DNA of 15,620 nucleotides from Coemansia sp. RSA 922 (taxonomy: Eukaryota; Kickxellomycota; Kickxellomycetes; Kickxellales; Kickxellaceae). Numbering within the stretch: position 1 is the stretch's first letter; every line of letters starts with the position of its first letter. Below the pieces are notes generated by a model. It did no database searches. It saw only the letters and a program-made list of their open reading frames with translations, and had not been told where the DNA came from. The stretch is taken from NCBI GenBank assembly GCA_027577415.1, contig JANBQS010000545.1, positions 1 to 15,620 on the forward strand. The letters run 5' to 3'. Position numbers and translations under genes: made by a program. Below are positions 1-8,717 of the stretch, piece after piece.

Positions 1-609
1 GAGAATCTCAAGGAGACGGCCGATGTGTGTAAGCGATCCAAGCACGATCCGTCCGTGACAAAGAGTCAAATGACTGCACGCGGAGGCCGGCAGCAAGCGC
101 TAGCGAAAAAGTTTGCCGACCAGCTACAGCGGTACCGGCAAATGGAGTACGAGTACTCGCAGCGCAACCGCGAGCGGCTCGAACGGCAATACCGCATTGC
201 ACGACCCAATGCTACCGAAGAAGAAGTCAGAGATGCCATAGTCAATGACCAGGCTGGCAAGGTCTTTTCACAGGCGGTAATGAACTCCAATCGCCTGGGC
301 GATGCGCGACGCGTTTTGCGCGATGTCGAGGAGCGCCAAGCCGATATCAAGAAGATCGAAAAGACCATCAGCGAGCTGGCTCAGATGTTTATTGACGTCT
401 CCGAAATGGTCAACCAACAGCAGGAAATCATTGACAGTATCGAGACGGCGGTGGAGGAGACACATGTCAATGTCGTGCAGGCGCGGAAGGAGGTCAAGGG
501 GGCCATTGTTCACCGCAAAAAGTCCCGAAAGACCATGTGGTGCATCATCATCTTCCTGATCATTGTGGTCATTGTCGTTGGCCTGGTTCTGTACTTTAAA
601 TTGAAGTGA
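1..609 (+). CDS. SSO1: Sso1/2-like syntaxin (plasma-membrane Qa-SNARE), 5' end outside window
   Basis: The frame is open through the left edge, so only the last 202 codons of the gene are present; the stop is TGA at 607-609. Seen: the end of a helical Habc-type region, with the segment around RYRQMEYEYSQRNRERL and then RQYRIARPNATEEEV, as in yeast Sso1/Sso2. A SNARE heptad region follows (about nt 325-505). Its zero-layer glutamine is most likely the codon at 418-420, inside QQQEIIDSIE. Next come a basic stretch (HRKKSRK) and a C-terminal hydrophobic anchor of about 19 residues (nt 538-597) with a four-residue tail. Known for the family: this t-SNARE pairs with a Sec9/SNAP-25 protein and a v-SNARE to fuse secretory vesicles with the plasma membrane. 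Inference: exocytic rather than endosomal, because the match to Sso proteins is close. No intron is seen in this part. It converges on RNR2. Confidence 0.9.
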   Translation, partial: ENLKETADVCKRSKHDPSVTKSQMTARGGRQQALAKKFADQLQRYRQMEYEYSQRNRERLERQYRIARPNATEEEVRDAIVNDQAGKVFSQAVMNSNRLGDARRVLRDVEERQADIKKIEKTISELAQMFIDVSEMVNQQQEIIDSIETAVEETHVNVVQARKEVKGAIVHRKKSRKTMWCIIIFLIIVVIVVGLVLYFKLK

Positions 610-747
610 AGTTCGTTTTTCTATTGCGCTACAGTTAAAAAAAACATCACACAATGTAATTATCATTGCGCGTACTTACAAACAAGTGAAAAGAAATGTT
701 GGCTGCTAGGCCGTGTAATATTGAGATTTGAATTGTACAATGTTGAT

Positions 748-753
748 AATAAA
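748..753 (+). terminator. Possible poly(A) signal of the syntaxin gene
   Basis: An AATAAA hexamer lies about 140 bases after the syntaxin stop codon, in the 190-base gap between the two convergent stop codons. It is the only canonical hexamer in the gap. No equivalent is visible on the minus strand for RNR2, so that gene's 3' end may run into this gap or beyond. Confidence 0.3.
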
Positions 754-799
754 AAATGTTTGAGAAACGGACGCAACAGCAGCGGCAGACATACACTGC

Positions 800-1891
800 C
801 TAAAAGTCCTCGTCGAGATCAAAGACAGTCTCGCGGGCATTGCCCTGAGAGCCCATCATGACACCGGCCTTCTGGTAGTCCGACACACGCTTCTCAAAGA
901 AGTTGGTCTTGCCTTGCATCGAAATCATGTCCATGAAGTCGAATGGGTTGGTGACAAGGTACTTCTTTGGCTGGCCGAGCGCAACCAACAGGCGATCTGC
1001 GACAAACTCAATGTACTGGCACATGAGCTTGGCGTTCATGCCGATGAGCGAGCAGGGCAGGGCCTCCGAGAGGAACTCTTGCTCGATGACGACGGCCTCC
1101 GTGATGATCTGCACCACGAGCTCGCCTGGCGGGGGGTTCTGTAGGTGCTGGAACAAGACGCAGGCAAAGTCGGTGTGCAGGCCCTCGTCGCGGCAGATGA
1201 GCTCGTTAGAGAACGTCAGTCCTGGCATCAGACCGCGCTTCTTGAGCCAGAAGATCGAGGCAAACGAGCCCGAGAAAAAGATGCCCTCCACGGCAGCAAA
1301 GGCGACCAGGCGGACGCCAAACTTTGCGTCGCGGTTATCGATCCAGCGGAGAGCCCAGTCAGCCTTTTTGCGGATGCAGGGAATGTTGTCAATGGCGTGG
1401 AACAAAAAGTCGCGCTCCTTGGCGTCGCGAATGTAGGTCTCGATGAGCAGAGAGTATGTCTCCGAGTGGATGTTCTCGATCATCATCTGGAACCCGTAAA
1501 AGGACCGTGCCTCGGGGATCTGAACTTCAGTGCTAAAGTTCTGCACTAGGTTCTCGTTGACAATTCCGTCAGAGGCGGCAAAGAATGCCAGCACGTACTT
1601 GATAAAGTGGCGCTCGTTGTCGGTCAGGCGGTTGTCCCAGTGGCCCATGTCTTGCGAGAGGTCAATCTCCTCGGCGGTCCAGAACGAGGCCTCGTGTTTC
1701 TTGTACATCTCCCAAATCTCGTGGTACTTGATAGGGAACATGACAAAGCGGTCTGGGTTCGGCCGCAGAATGGGCTCGTCGAGCTCGATGACACGACCGT
1801 TCATCGAGAGCTGCTCTTGCTGTGGTGCTTGCTCGGCCTTGGACAGCTCGGAGGAGGCAAACGTAGTGACGGAATCAACGTTCATAGTCAT
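800..1891 (-). CDS. RNR2: Ribonucleoside-diphosphate reductase small (R2) subunit
   Basis: 363 residues. It carries the diiron-tyrosyl radical cofactor that lets the large subunit reduce ribonucleotides to deoxyribonucleotides for DNA synthesis. All class Ia ligands are visible with normal spacing: D108 (ASDGIVNEN), E139 and H142 with the radical tyrosine Y146 (IENIHSETY), E202 (VEGIFF), and E236 and H239 (RDEGLH). The tail ends in DLDEDF, the acidic, Phe-terminated peptide that docks on the large subunit. It is therefore the catalytic R2, not a Rnr4-like protein lacking ligands. Start choice: ATG at 1891 in an ACCACCACCATG context, with a second ATG two codons later. The frame stays open upstream to about 2344 from a GTG, but that stretch is T-rich and contains the promoter elements. 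The N-terminus is slightly shorter than in yeast Rnr2 (about 400 residues). Stop TAG. Confidence 0.96.
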   Translation of the reverse strand: MTMNVDSVTTFASSELSKAEQAPQQEQLSMNGRVIELDEPILRPNPDRFVMFPIKYHEIWEMYKKHEASFWTAEEIDLSQDMGHWDNRLTDNERHFIKYVLAFFAASDGIVNENLVQNFSTEVQIPEARSFYGFQMMIENIHSETYSLLIETYIRDAKERDFLFHAIDNIPCIRKKADWALRWIDNRDAKFGVRLVAFAAVEGIFFSGSFASIFWLKKRGLMPGLTFSNELICRDEGLHTDFACVLFQHLQNPPPGELVVQIITEAVVIEQEFLSEALPCSLIGMNAKLMCQYIEFVADRLLVALGQPKKYLVTNPFDFMDMISMQGKTNFFEKRVSDYQKAGVMMGSQGNARETVFDLDEDF

Positions 1892-2100
1892 GGTGGTGGT
1901 AGTAAAGAGGCGTATAGAAAGAGTGTATGTGTAGCGAGAAGAGGCAATTGCACTAGAGCAAACAAACAAATAAAAAAATAAAGTAATAAAAAATGGCACT
2001 GATAGAAACTTGATGATGGGTAAGCAAAGAGAAAAAGAGAGAAGGAAATTCTGTTGCCTGTTGAGGAGAAAAGTTGAAACAGGGGAGACGGATGGCGCTG

Positions 2101-2110
2101 CTTTTATAGG
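2101..2110 (-). promoter_or_regulatory. TATA box of RNR2
   Basis: On the minus strand the sequence reads CCTATAAAAG, about 210 bases upstream of the RNR2 start codon. It lies directly downstream of an E2F-like site. This is a canonical TATA element on the correct strand. Confidence 0.65.
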
Positions 2111-2112
2111 CC

Positions 2113-2125
2113 TTTGGCGCGGAAA
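2113..2125 (-). promoter_or_regulatory. E2F/MBF-like site of RNR2
   Basis: TTTGGCGCGGAAA is nearly palindromic and matches the E2F consensus TTTSSCGC. It sits two bases upstream of the TATA box in RNR2 orientation. Known: RNR genes are G1/S targets of MBF in yeasts and of E2F in animals. Inferred: periodic S-phase expression of this gene. Confidence 0.55.
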
Positions 2126-2192
2126 GGTTTTGGGGGCGCACAGGAATAATGGCACTGGAAGCAGGAATGAGACAAGCATGTAAAACACGTCG

Positions 2193-2241
2193 ACGCGAAG
2201 CAGTTCGCGACAAGCCTCGCGAAAAACGCGACCATTTTCGC
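2193..2241 (-). promoter_or_regulatory. Cluster of MCB/SCB-like motifs upstream of RNR2
   Basis: Within 49 bases there are GACGCGAAG (2192-2200), TTCGCGA (2204-2210), CGCGAAAAACGCG (2218-2230, containing ACGCGA at 2226-2231) and TTTTCGC (2235-2241). None is a perfect ACGCGT, but the density of CGCGA cores resembles MBF/SBF-bound promoters. The functional reading is inference. Confidence 0.45.
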
Positions 2242-2284
2242 ATGCCTGGCGTTTCCCAAGCCTGCGACTAGTGTGTTGCACCCC

Positions 2285-2316
2285 ATTGGCCCCTGTCTTT
2301 CTCGTTAGCTCATTGG
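2285..2316 (-). promoter_or_regulatory. Two CCAAT boxes upstream of RNR2
   Basis: ATTGG occurs on the plus strand at 2285-2289 and 2312-2316, which gives CCAAT on the RNR2 strand, 27 bases apart. They are possible binding sites for a Hap2/3/5 (NF-Y) complex and could also serve the divergent PFF1 gene. Confidence 0.4.
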
Positions 2317-2496
2317 ACAGGCTGTATGCACGTGATTGATGCACGTCCTGTCTTTGTGAGCGGGACTAGGGCGGCAAGCATTCTTTGGTGCTGCCAAGTA
2401 TGCTTCTCCACCTCTGCATTCGCTTAATTTCCAATTAATTCACGCCTTGACCACAGCAACCACATTACTCGACTCTTTTAGCGCCCTTACTCAGCA

Positions 2497-5400
2497 ATGG
2501 CTTTAGTTGCTCGGCCACCGTCGTGGTGGACAGCGACTGTAGCAACAGTGTTGCAGCTGGCAGTATTTGCCTCGATTCTACTGTTCGTCATCGACTCGCT
2601 AGCCGTCTCCAGCACCTCCAGCAGAATCCTGGGCCGCGACGTGTCCGTGTCTAGCCATGCTACCAGCCAACCATCAGCTCCAGGAGGACCCGTACCGAGT
2701 GAGCAGATGTTTGACGTTGAACGAGCTCTTGGCGATCTGGCGCAAATCACCCGGATGCCCCACTCACTTAACGACCCGCGTAGCATTGACGTAAGAGACT
2801 ACCTCCGCTCGACCATTGAGGATATCATCTCTGGATCAGACGCAAAGTTCAGTGATCCATTGACCAACGGCACAGTGGCAGAATTCGGATCAAAGCGCTG
2901 GCTGGTGTACTGGGAGGACAGCTCGCTAGTTGTCCGTGTGCCGGGCACTGGCAACCATACTGAAGCCCTGCTTGTACAGGCGCACTACGACGCAGTGCCA
3001 ATGAGCCATGGCGCCTATGACGACGGCGTAGGTGTCGTGGTATGCTTGGAGCTCCTGCGCAACCTGATACAGCACCCTGTTCGGCACCCAGTGCTAATCA
3101 ACATCGACTGGGGCGAGGAGAACGGCCTGTTTGGTGCCATCTTGTTTGCCCGGTTCCATCAATGGGCCGAGGATGTCCGCGCCTACATCAACCTCGAGGC
3201 AGGAGGCGTGGGTGGGCGAGCCATGCTTTTCCGCGCCTCTCACCCGGCGCTTCTTACAGCGTACAAGCAAGCAGTGCAAAGACCTTGCGCCTCGCTGGTA
3301 GGCAATAATGCGTTCAAGCTTGGCATTGTAAAGTCCGACACCGACTACAGTATCTACACCACTCGCTATGGCATTCCAGGTCTGGACTTGGCCTTTACTG
3401 ACCACCGCAATTTGTACCACACGTCTCGCGACAACGCCCAGCAGGCAACCCCTGAAAGCGTGCTGAGCATGGGCGCTGCAACGCTAAGCACTGCCCGTAA
3501 AATCGCCGACTCGATTGTCACTCTTCCATCTCTGCCGCGCTCTCCTCGTCTGCCTCCACACCCGCCACCCGCCAACAAGCCACATGCAGGAGGCATGAAG
3601 CAGCACGCCGCTAGTGGCGACATAGTCAAGGATGTCGTCTTTTACGATGTGCTGTCCCGATTCATGGTTGTTCGCTCATATGCTGCCGAGATGTGGCTCA
3701 GCATTGCCACTGGCTTGGCAGGAATCGCTATCGTCGTTGCTCTACAGTATCCCTTTTTGCGCCCGCTGCCAGCCAGCCAAGTGCCGGCATACGCCAGCAC
3801 GCTCAATCTTGGCTCCTCTCGCCCCATGGACCGCCTGGTGCTGCAGTTAGGACGGGGAGGCTTCTTTGGAAGCCTGCTCGAGGGACTGGCCCACCTATTC
3901 AAGAGCTATCTACTAGGGCTATTTGGGTCGCTGCTTTTCGCGGGCATTCTCGTCAGTATGGTCATGCCTCGCTTGGCCTACACGCACCTGTTTTTATTCA
4001 TCATGCTGTTATTCTCGGCCACTGCGTTGTCGGCTACTTACGGACTGTCGGTTTGGGTTGGCCGCTCGCGCCTGGCAGACATTCACACCATGGTGTGGTA
4101 TTCGTGGTGCATCATGTGCAGCCTGGTCCTCCTCCTCCTTGTCGCGCCTCTAAACGCAGTCGAAATTGGCATATTCTATCGCGACCTGTTTTACACATGG
4201 GCTAGTATCGCCGCTGCTGTGCTCACCGCGCTGATGGACCCAAACACTTACCTGTACGCTTTGTGGCGCAAGCAAGTAGATCGGCTAGCGCCTAGACTAT
4301 CACACTCGAATGCTGATGATGACCACCGTGAGCGGCTTTTACGCCGCGACAGCTCCAGTAACGACGAAGCTGATGACGAGGATGACGACGACAGTGGCGT
4401 TAATAGCGGCGAGCGACACATCGCTAGACATACCAACCAAACCCAGTGTTTAGCTGACAACCATCCGCTGGTTATCGGTGTCATGCACCTGTTTGCAAGC
4501 TTGCGGGCACTATTCGGCGTCTTTCTCCCGCTGTTGGTTGGCATGGACATTATGCTCCGTCAGCTTGTCATATTTAAGGACCATTTACCCGATGGATCGC
4601 CGCCTGCCGCCTGCATTGCAATCGCTGCGTTGGATATCGCAACATTCGTTATGTTCCTGGCGCCTTATATTGTCAGTGCCATTAGTGACGTAGACAACTT
4701 TTGGCCAGTCCACTATATTGGCCTTGCCACGGCGCCGCTAGTGCAGTGGGCATACTCGATGTGGGCGCAGGATACGCCAGTCCACAGATTATCTTCGACA
4801 CGCCCTAGGTCGCAAATATCTCTGCACACTAACTATGCCCGAGACCGCGACTCTATAGATGCCGAATCAGCACGCTCTGCCTCCAGAGGCGAAGCAGCTG
4901 TCCACTCAACCGAATATGACACCTACACGCAAGAAGAAGACACTGGCGAGCGTGTCATTGTGCTAGACTCTGGTCGGCGATCCATTCCTCGCCTTGCCGA
5001 CGATAGCCACAACATCGACAGTGCTGCAGACAGAGAAGAGTTGGGTGCTGACGATGATGACGGACTGGGCCGACGCCCAGCTCATTTAGTCGCCGCCAGG
5101 TCTGGTGAGACTCCAAAGACAGTTGGCCGCCGTATGGTCTACGCCTGGGCTGGAACATGGCTGCTTTTGTGGGTCGCTACACAGCTAGTAATGCTTGCAG
5201 GCGAGTCATACACTGAGGACTCTCGCCCCTTAAAGATCCGCGTATCTCAATCTACGCGTATATCGGCTGAATGTCTGGCCAGCAAGGGTGCTGGTGGACT
5301 CTGCTCGCAGTCAAAGCTTGCTCTGTCATCGCCAGACAGTGCTGGACTGGTACGCGTAGTAAATGCAGCAAGTCCTGATGGCGTCACCCATGCCTGCTAT

Positions 5401-6054
5401 ACACGAAACACGCGCGACTTTTACCAGTGCAACTTGGCATACTTTACAGAAACTGGCAACAGCAGCGGCACCTGGTCGCCAGATACGGCCATTAATGTCA
5501 CTAGCGTACACCACACCGCTGCTGATGTTGAACATGGGACGCTGTTTACTGTAACGCTAAACTTCACCGCTCCAGAGACGCGCACGTGCTTTATTGACTT
5601 TGGCATGCACCATGGCTTCTCATTGCAGGCCTATCCCAACCCGCGCCCAGTCTTGCCTCCTGCGGATATTGCTAGCACGCTTGCACCGGCGATTAGCCGC
5701 ACTGTGCTTCCCGTCATTGAGCGTGCTGGCTTCGTTGATGGCGTGTCTGGATCTGCAGCGCCGATAACCGAGTCTTTTTATAACCGCGATGTGATCTACT
5801 CCAGCCGCATTTATGCGCACAAGCGGCAGTTTGACAGCGCTGGCCTGTTTTCGGCTGTTATTCAGTACTCTGTGCCAATTGCCAACGCCTCCAAGCCCCG
5901 CGGAGCACTAGTGGACATATCATGCTACTTTGATCTGGTTGATAGCCACGTACCACTGCTGGCATCCATCATCAGCGCTGCGCCCAAATGGATGACATTT
6001 ACTCCCGCTGGCAATACGCTCTCGACAGTTACCATCGCTGGAGTTGAAGTTTAG
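2497..6054 (+). CDS. PFF1: PFF1-like vacuolar membrane zinc protease, M28 family
   Basis: 1185 residues, uninterrupted, ATG after CTCAGCA, stop TAG. The order is: an N-terminal membrane anchor (about 15-35), then an M28 metallopeptidase domain (about 72-340). Next are about nine hydrophobic segments between 397 and 750, broken by an acidic linker (DDEDDDD near 626). A long polar loop with two acidic patches (about 760-875) follows, then a last membrane segment (881-901) and a C-terminal, probably luminal domain. Metal and catalytic residues are in place: H163 (AHYDAVP), D175 (YDDGVG), E207 and E208 (GEENGLFG), E234 (NLEAGG) and H308 (YHTSRD). Known: yeast Pff1 and animal ERMP1/FXNA share this plan, and Pff1 resides in the vacuole membrane; its natural substrate is poorly known. 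The protein is longer than yeast Pff1 (about 976), mainly through low-complexity loops. Confidence 0.93.
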   Translation: MALVARPPSWWTATVATVLQLAVFASILLFVIDSLAVSSTSSRILGRDVSVSSHATSQPSAPGGPVPSEQMFDVERALGDLAQITRMPHSLNDPRSIDVRDYLRSTIEDIISGSDAKFSDPLTNGTVAEFGSKRWLVYWEDSSLVVRVPGTGNHTEALLVQAHYDAVPMSHGAYDDGVGVVVCLELLRNLIQHPVRHPVLINIDWGEENGLFGAILFARFHQWAEDVRAYINLEAGGVGGRAMLFRASHPALLTAYKQAVQRPCASLVGNNAFKLGIVKSDTDYSIYTTRYGIPGLDLAFTDHRNLYHTSRDNAQQATPESVLSMGAATLSTARKIADSIVTLPSLPRSPRLPPHPPPANKPHAGGMKQHAASGDIVKDVVFYDVLSRFMVVRSYAAEMWLSIATGLAGIAIVVALQYPFLRPLPASQVPAYASTLNLGSSRPMDRLVLQLGRGGFFGSLLEGLAHLFKSYLLGLFGSLLFAGILVSMVMPRLAYTHLFLFIMLLFSATALSATYGLSVWVGRSRLADIHTMVWYSWCIMCSLVLLLLVAPLNAVEIGIFYRDLFYTWASIAAAVLTALMDPNTYLYALWRKQVDRLAPRLSHSNADDDHRERLLRRDSSSNDEADDEDDDDSGVNSGERHIARHTNQTQCLADNHPLVIGVMHLFASLRALFGVFLPLLVGMDIMLRQLVIFKDHLPDGSPPAACIAIAALDIATFVMFLAPYIVSAISDVDNFWPVHYIGLATAPLVQWAYSMWAQDTPVHRLSSTRPRSQISLHTNYARDRDSIDAESARSASRGEAAVHSTEYDTYTQEEDTGERVIVLDSGRRSIPRLADDSHNIDSAADREELGADDDDGLGRRPAHLVAARSGETPKTVGRRMVYAWAGTWLLLWVATQLVMLAGESYTEDSRPLKIRVSQSTRISAECLASKGAGGLCSQSKLALSSPDSAGLVRVVNAASPDGVTHACYTRNTRDFYQCNLAYFTETGNSSGTWSPDTAINVTSVHHTAADVEHGTLFTVTLNFTAPETRTCFIDFGMHHGFSLQAYPNPRPVLPPADIASTLAPAISRTVLPVIERAGFVDGVSGSAAPITESFYNRDVIYSSRIYAHKRQFDSAGLFSAVIQYSVPIANASKPRGALVDISCYFDLVDSHVPLLASIISAAPKWMTFTPAGNTLSTVTIAGVEV

Positions 6055-6083
6055 TTATATGAACTACCATCAATAATACATGA

Positions 6084-6677
6084 CTAGAATATACCCTCGA
6101 TTGCGCCTGCCAAGGCGACCGAGCAGACCGTGGCAACCGCGACAATAAATACAGATTTTATGCCAAACCCAGGGAATAAGGCGACAATGGCAAATGCCCA
6201 GGCAAACAGCAGCCCAACCGTTGCATAGTGCACCAAGGAGTTGGCGTTTGTCTGCCAGTCTTGCAAGTCCAAAGGCTCGCCCAACACCCTCCGTCGCCAA
6301 ACAGACACGTAAAAATACACTCCCAGAAACGGGAGCAACGCAACCAGCGCCAAGTACAGCCAGAACATGGATATGTGTGGTGTGCCTGCTTCGTGGCGCA
6401 GACTTCGATCTATCTCAAAGTACCGTATAAACCACCACCCAAACCACGCAAAGCATGCACATTTAGCCGCGCTGGCTAGTCGAGACAAAAACGTCACCTC
6501 GCTATGCTCTGCCAGTGAAGATCTAACGTCATCTGCTTTAACGTCCAGCTCAGCTCCGGACTGTGGCGCTGGCTGGCGGGCTGATGTTCTCTGGCGCGCC
6601 TGAGCAATGAACACTGTCTGTGGTTTACCACTACCAACAGTAGCAGCAGAGGCAGAAGAAGAGTCTTTTTCGGTCAT
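6084..6677 (-). CDS. Small four-helix membrane protein, TMEM128-like
   Basis: 197 residues; the first ATG in frame is at 6677, since the frame upstream opens only from a TTG. Stop TAG. The N-terminal 60 residues are polar and Ser/Ala/Gln-rich. Four hydrophobic segments follow (about 66-87, 104-125, 148-168, 172-191), with a basic WRRR turn after the second. The segment DWQTNANS-(9)-LLFAWAFAIVALFPGFG resembles the conserved second half of TMEM128 (a W-containing loop, then a helix ending in ALWPxxG). The family of small ER-membrane proteins has no settled biochemical role. Assignment rests on helix layout and a few motif residues, so another small membrane family remains possible. It converges on PFF1 with 29 bases between stop codons and diverges from the PTM1-like gene. 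Confidence 0.7.
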   Translation of the reverse strand: MTEKDSSSASAATVGSGKPQTVFIAQARQRTSARQPAPQSGAELDVKADDVRSSLAEHSEVTFLSRLASAAKCACFAWFGWWFIRYFEIDRSLRHEAGTPHISMFWLYLALVALLPFLGVYFYVSVWRRRVLGEPLDLQDWQTNANSLVHYATVGLLFAWAFAIVALFPGFGIKSVFIVAVATVCSVALAGAIEGIF

Positions 6678-6920
6678 AGTGGCGCTAAATAATACAAATG
6701 CAAGAATATGGAGATGATATGAGTGAGTCGACGGTCCCCTCTCGATCAAAGATTTAGCCAGTCCAATGTAACGTCAGCATATGGGGATTAATCGCTGTAG
6801 CATTTTAGTCAGCGAGTTTCTCTCATCTCGCTCTTGGCGCATTTCTACCATTTTCCGCTGTTTATAATTTGTAATTGCCGTTGTCTTTCCAAAACATCCT
6901 CATCGGGGCTCGTACACAGA
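6678..6920. promoter_or_regulatory. Divergent promoter region between TMEM128-like and PTM1-like genes
   Basis: 243 bases between divergent ATG codons. A CCAAT box is at 6763-6767 and a CRE half-site ACGTCA at 6771-6776, near the middle. No TATA box is convincing on either strand, and no coding content is supported. Confidence 0.4.
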
Positions 6921-8717
6921 ATGGCCATTGGCAGAATTACGCGCGTTCTATTGGCGGCAGTCAGTGCGTCGCTGTGGACTGGCCACGTTTTTGCCGAAAC
7001 TGGCTTTCTGACTAACGGCGCAGGCGAGGGATTCAAATGCGCGGGTGTCTACGGGTCGCCTGCCGAGCACCAGGGCAGACGCTCAGCAATTGAAATCGAG
7101 ATACCGCCCGTGCCGCCAGCTGATATTGCCATTGCAATATTCGACTATCCCGATAGCAGGTGGATCGGCATCCCTGTCAAGGAAGGAACCAAGCTTCCTG
7201 ACGAGCAAGTAGGCTTGCCATCCACATTTATCAACAGCGACCGCGATCCTGAAAGTACCGACAAGAGCGCTGGCATGCACCGCTTCACTGTATGCAACAA
7301 CGAAACCATGGCAATGGGGCTTTGCACAGAGGTCGACCGTGGCCGTCCGCTGATTAACGACCGAGATGACAAGGGCAAGCCTCGCCTGTTCAACTCTATT
7401 ATCTACAGCGACTACGCCATGCTTAACAGATCGGGTCCTGGATACACGCGCTTGGAGTATAACCAGTGGCTCTCGGCGCACAATAGAACCGATGACCACT
7501 CGATTCAGTGGCGGAGCAAGCCCAGGACCGCCATGCTGGAGGGCGCAACGCTGGAGTGGCTAGCCGACGGAACGCTCAAGATCCGCTATCTGGTCAACAC
7601 CACCGGCTACTTTTGCGTAGACGCTGCCAGCTTGCGCGACTTTACCGCGCGCGCAGAGTGGATCAACTCGTACGGCCTGCTACCTGCGAGCGAGTATCCA
7701 AAGATGTATATCTATCTTGCCCTCACCATTGCCTACTCTGGAATTGCCATTGCCTGGGCGTTCATGTCTTGGCGAGTGTGGGCAGAGATTTTGCCTGTGC
7801 AGAATCAGCTGCTCGGCCTGGTGTGCTTGCTCGCCGTGGATATGGGGATGAACTTTGGCTTCTGGAAGCACTACAACTCGACCGGCGCTCCGAGCATGGT
7901 CTACTCGGTGTTTACCTTGGTCATCGATGCTGGACGCAACAGTCTCTCCTTTTTCATGCTGCTGGTTGTTGCACTTGGCTGGGGCGTGGTCCGCCCCTCG
8001 CTTGGCAAGACAATGATTCGCTGCATTTTGCTTGCCATGGTCCACTTTGCCGCTGGCTGCCTTTATGGCGCAGGCATTCTGTTCCGCGACCCTCACGAGT
8101 CAGGGCCACTGGGACTGGTCTACGTCATCCCGCTCTCATTGAGCATGACGCTGTTTTACACTTGGACTCTCAGCGCGATCATTGGAACCACGCAGCTCTT
8201 GGCTGACCGCCAGCAGTCTTACAAGCTTGCCATGTACAACAAGCTGTGGCGGCTATTGCTTGTCTGTTTGGCACTTCTCTTTGCCTTTTTTGTGCTCAAC
8301 ATCTTGCATACGGTTTTCTACAACCTAGTGAGCGTCGCTGCGCGTTCTTGGAAGTGGCGGTGGTTCTGGACTGATGGCTGGCTCAACATTGAGTACTTTG
8401 TTGGCCTGTCGATTATTTTGTATTGGTGGCGCCCAACTTTGCAAAACTATCGATACAGCCTCGAGGAACTGGCGGGCGATGAACAAGAAGCAACAGATCG
8501 CGATGAAGCCGTTGACCACGACTCGTTTGATAACCCGCGAATGGGCGAGAACCTTGAGTTGGACGATCTTGGCATAGCCACAGCGATGCCCAAGCCAGTA
8601 TCGATATCAGGAGATGATGTGCGCTTTGTGATCCACGAGGATGAGCTGGGATTTGGTAGCGACGATGATGACGAAGATGAGCACCACCGCCAGATAAAAC
8701 CAACGACACAAACCTAA
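6921..8717 (+). CDS. PTM1: PTM1-like Golgi seven-transmembrane (Lu7TM/GOST) protein
   Basis: 598 residues, stop TAA. ATG at 6921 is the first ATG in frame; the frame is open further up only from a TTG. A signal peptide is clear (residues 1-25, cleavage likely after HVFA). A luminal domain of about 230 residues follows, with N-glycosylation sequons (NET, NRS, NRT, NTT) and cysteines at 40, 125, 135 and 232. Seven hydrophobic helices span about 260-503. The C-terminal part has the family signature: LADRQQSYKLAMYNKLW, then RWFWTDGWLNIEYF and the exit YWWRPTLQNYRYSLEEL. The cytosolic tail is acidic (SDDDDEDE near the end). Known: the family includes yeast Ptm1, GPR107/108 and TMEM87, Golgi proteins linked to membrane trafficking; they are not proven G-protein-coupled receptors. 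Inferred role: Golgi or secretory transport. Confidence 0.9.
   Translation: MAIGRITRVLLAAVSASLWTGHVFAETGFLTNGAGEGFKCAGVYGSPAEHQGRRSAIEIEIPPVPPADIAIAIFDYPDSRWIGIPVKEGTKLPDEQVGLPSTFINSDRDPESTDKSAGMHRFTVCNNETMAMGLCTEVDRGRPLINDRDDKGKPRLFNSIIYSDYAMLNRSGPGYTRLEYNQWLSAHNRTDDHSIQWRSKPRTAMLEGATLEWLADGTLKIRYLVNTTGYFCVDAASLRDFTARAEWINSYGLLPASEYPKMYIYLALTIAYSGIAIAWAFMSWRVWAEILPVQNQLLGLVCLLAVDMGMNFGFWKHYNSTGAPSMVYSVFTLVIDAGRNSLSFFMLLVVALGWGVVRPSLGKTMIRCILLAMVHFAAGCLYGAGILFRDPHESGPLGLVYVIPLSLSMTLFYTWTLSAIIGTTQLLADRQQSYKLAMYNKLWRLLLVCLALLFAFFVLNILHTVFYNLVSVAARSWKWRWFWTDGWLNIEYFVGLSIILYWWRPTLQNYRYSLEELAGDEQEATDRDEAVDHDSFDNPRMGENLELDDLGIATAMPKPVSISGDDVRFVIHEDELGFGSDDDDEDEHHRQIKPTTQT

Larger units (their letters stand above)
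1892..2496. promoter_or_regulatory. Bidirectional upstream region shared by RNR2 and PFF1
   Basis: 605 bases separate the two divergent start codons. The RNR2 side (1892-2100) is a pyrimidine-rich leader when read on the minus strand. It is followed upstream by a TATA box, an E2F-like site, MCB-like motifs and CCAAT boxes, listed separately. The PFF1 side (about 2345-2496) shows no TATA box that I can defend. No separate gene is visible. Confidence 0.6.

Noticed and set aside
1892..2344. N-terminal extension of RNR2 (frame open for a further 151 codons)
   Set aside because: It begins with GTG, covers the TATA box and E2F-like site, is low-complexity and T-rich near the true start, and has no counterpart in R2 proteins. 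The ATG at 1891 gives a normal R2.
3042..5820. Numerous ORFs of 60-170 codons on both strands inside the PFF1 gene
   Set aside because: All are out-of-frame shadows of a well-supported long coding sequence in GC-richer DNA.
6834..6920. Upstream extension of the PTM1-like protein by 29 residues
   Set aside because: It would start at TTG. The ATG at 6921 directly precedes a clean signal peptide, which the extension would bury.
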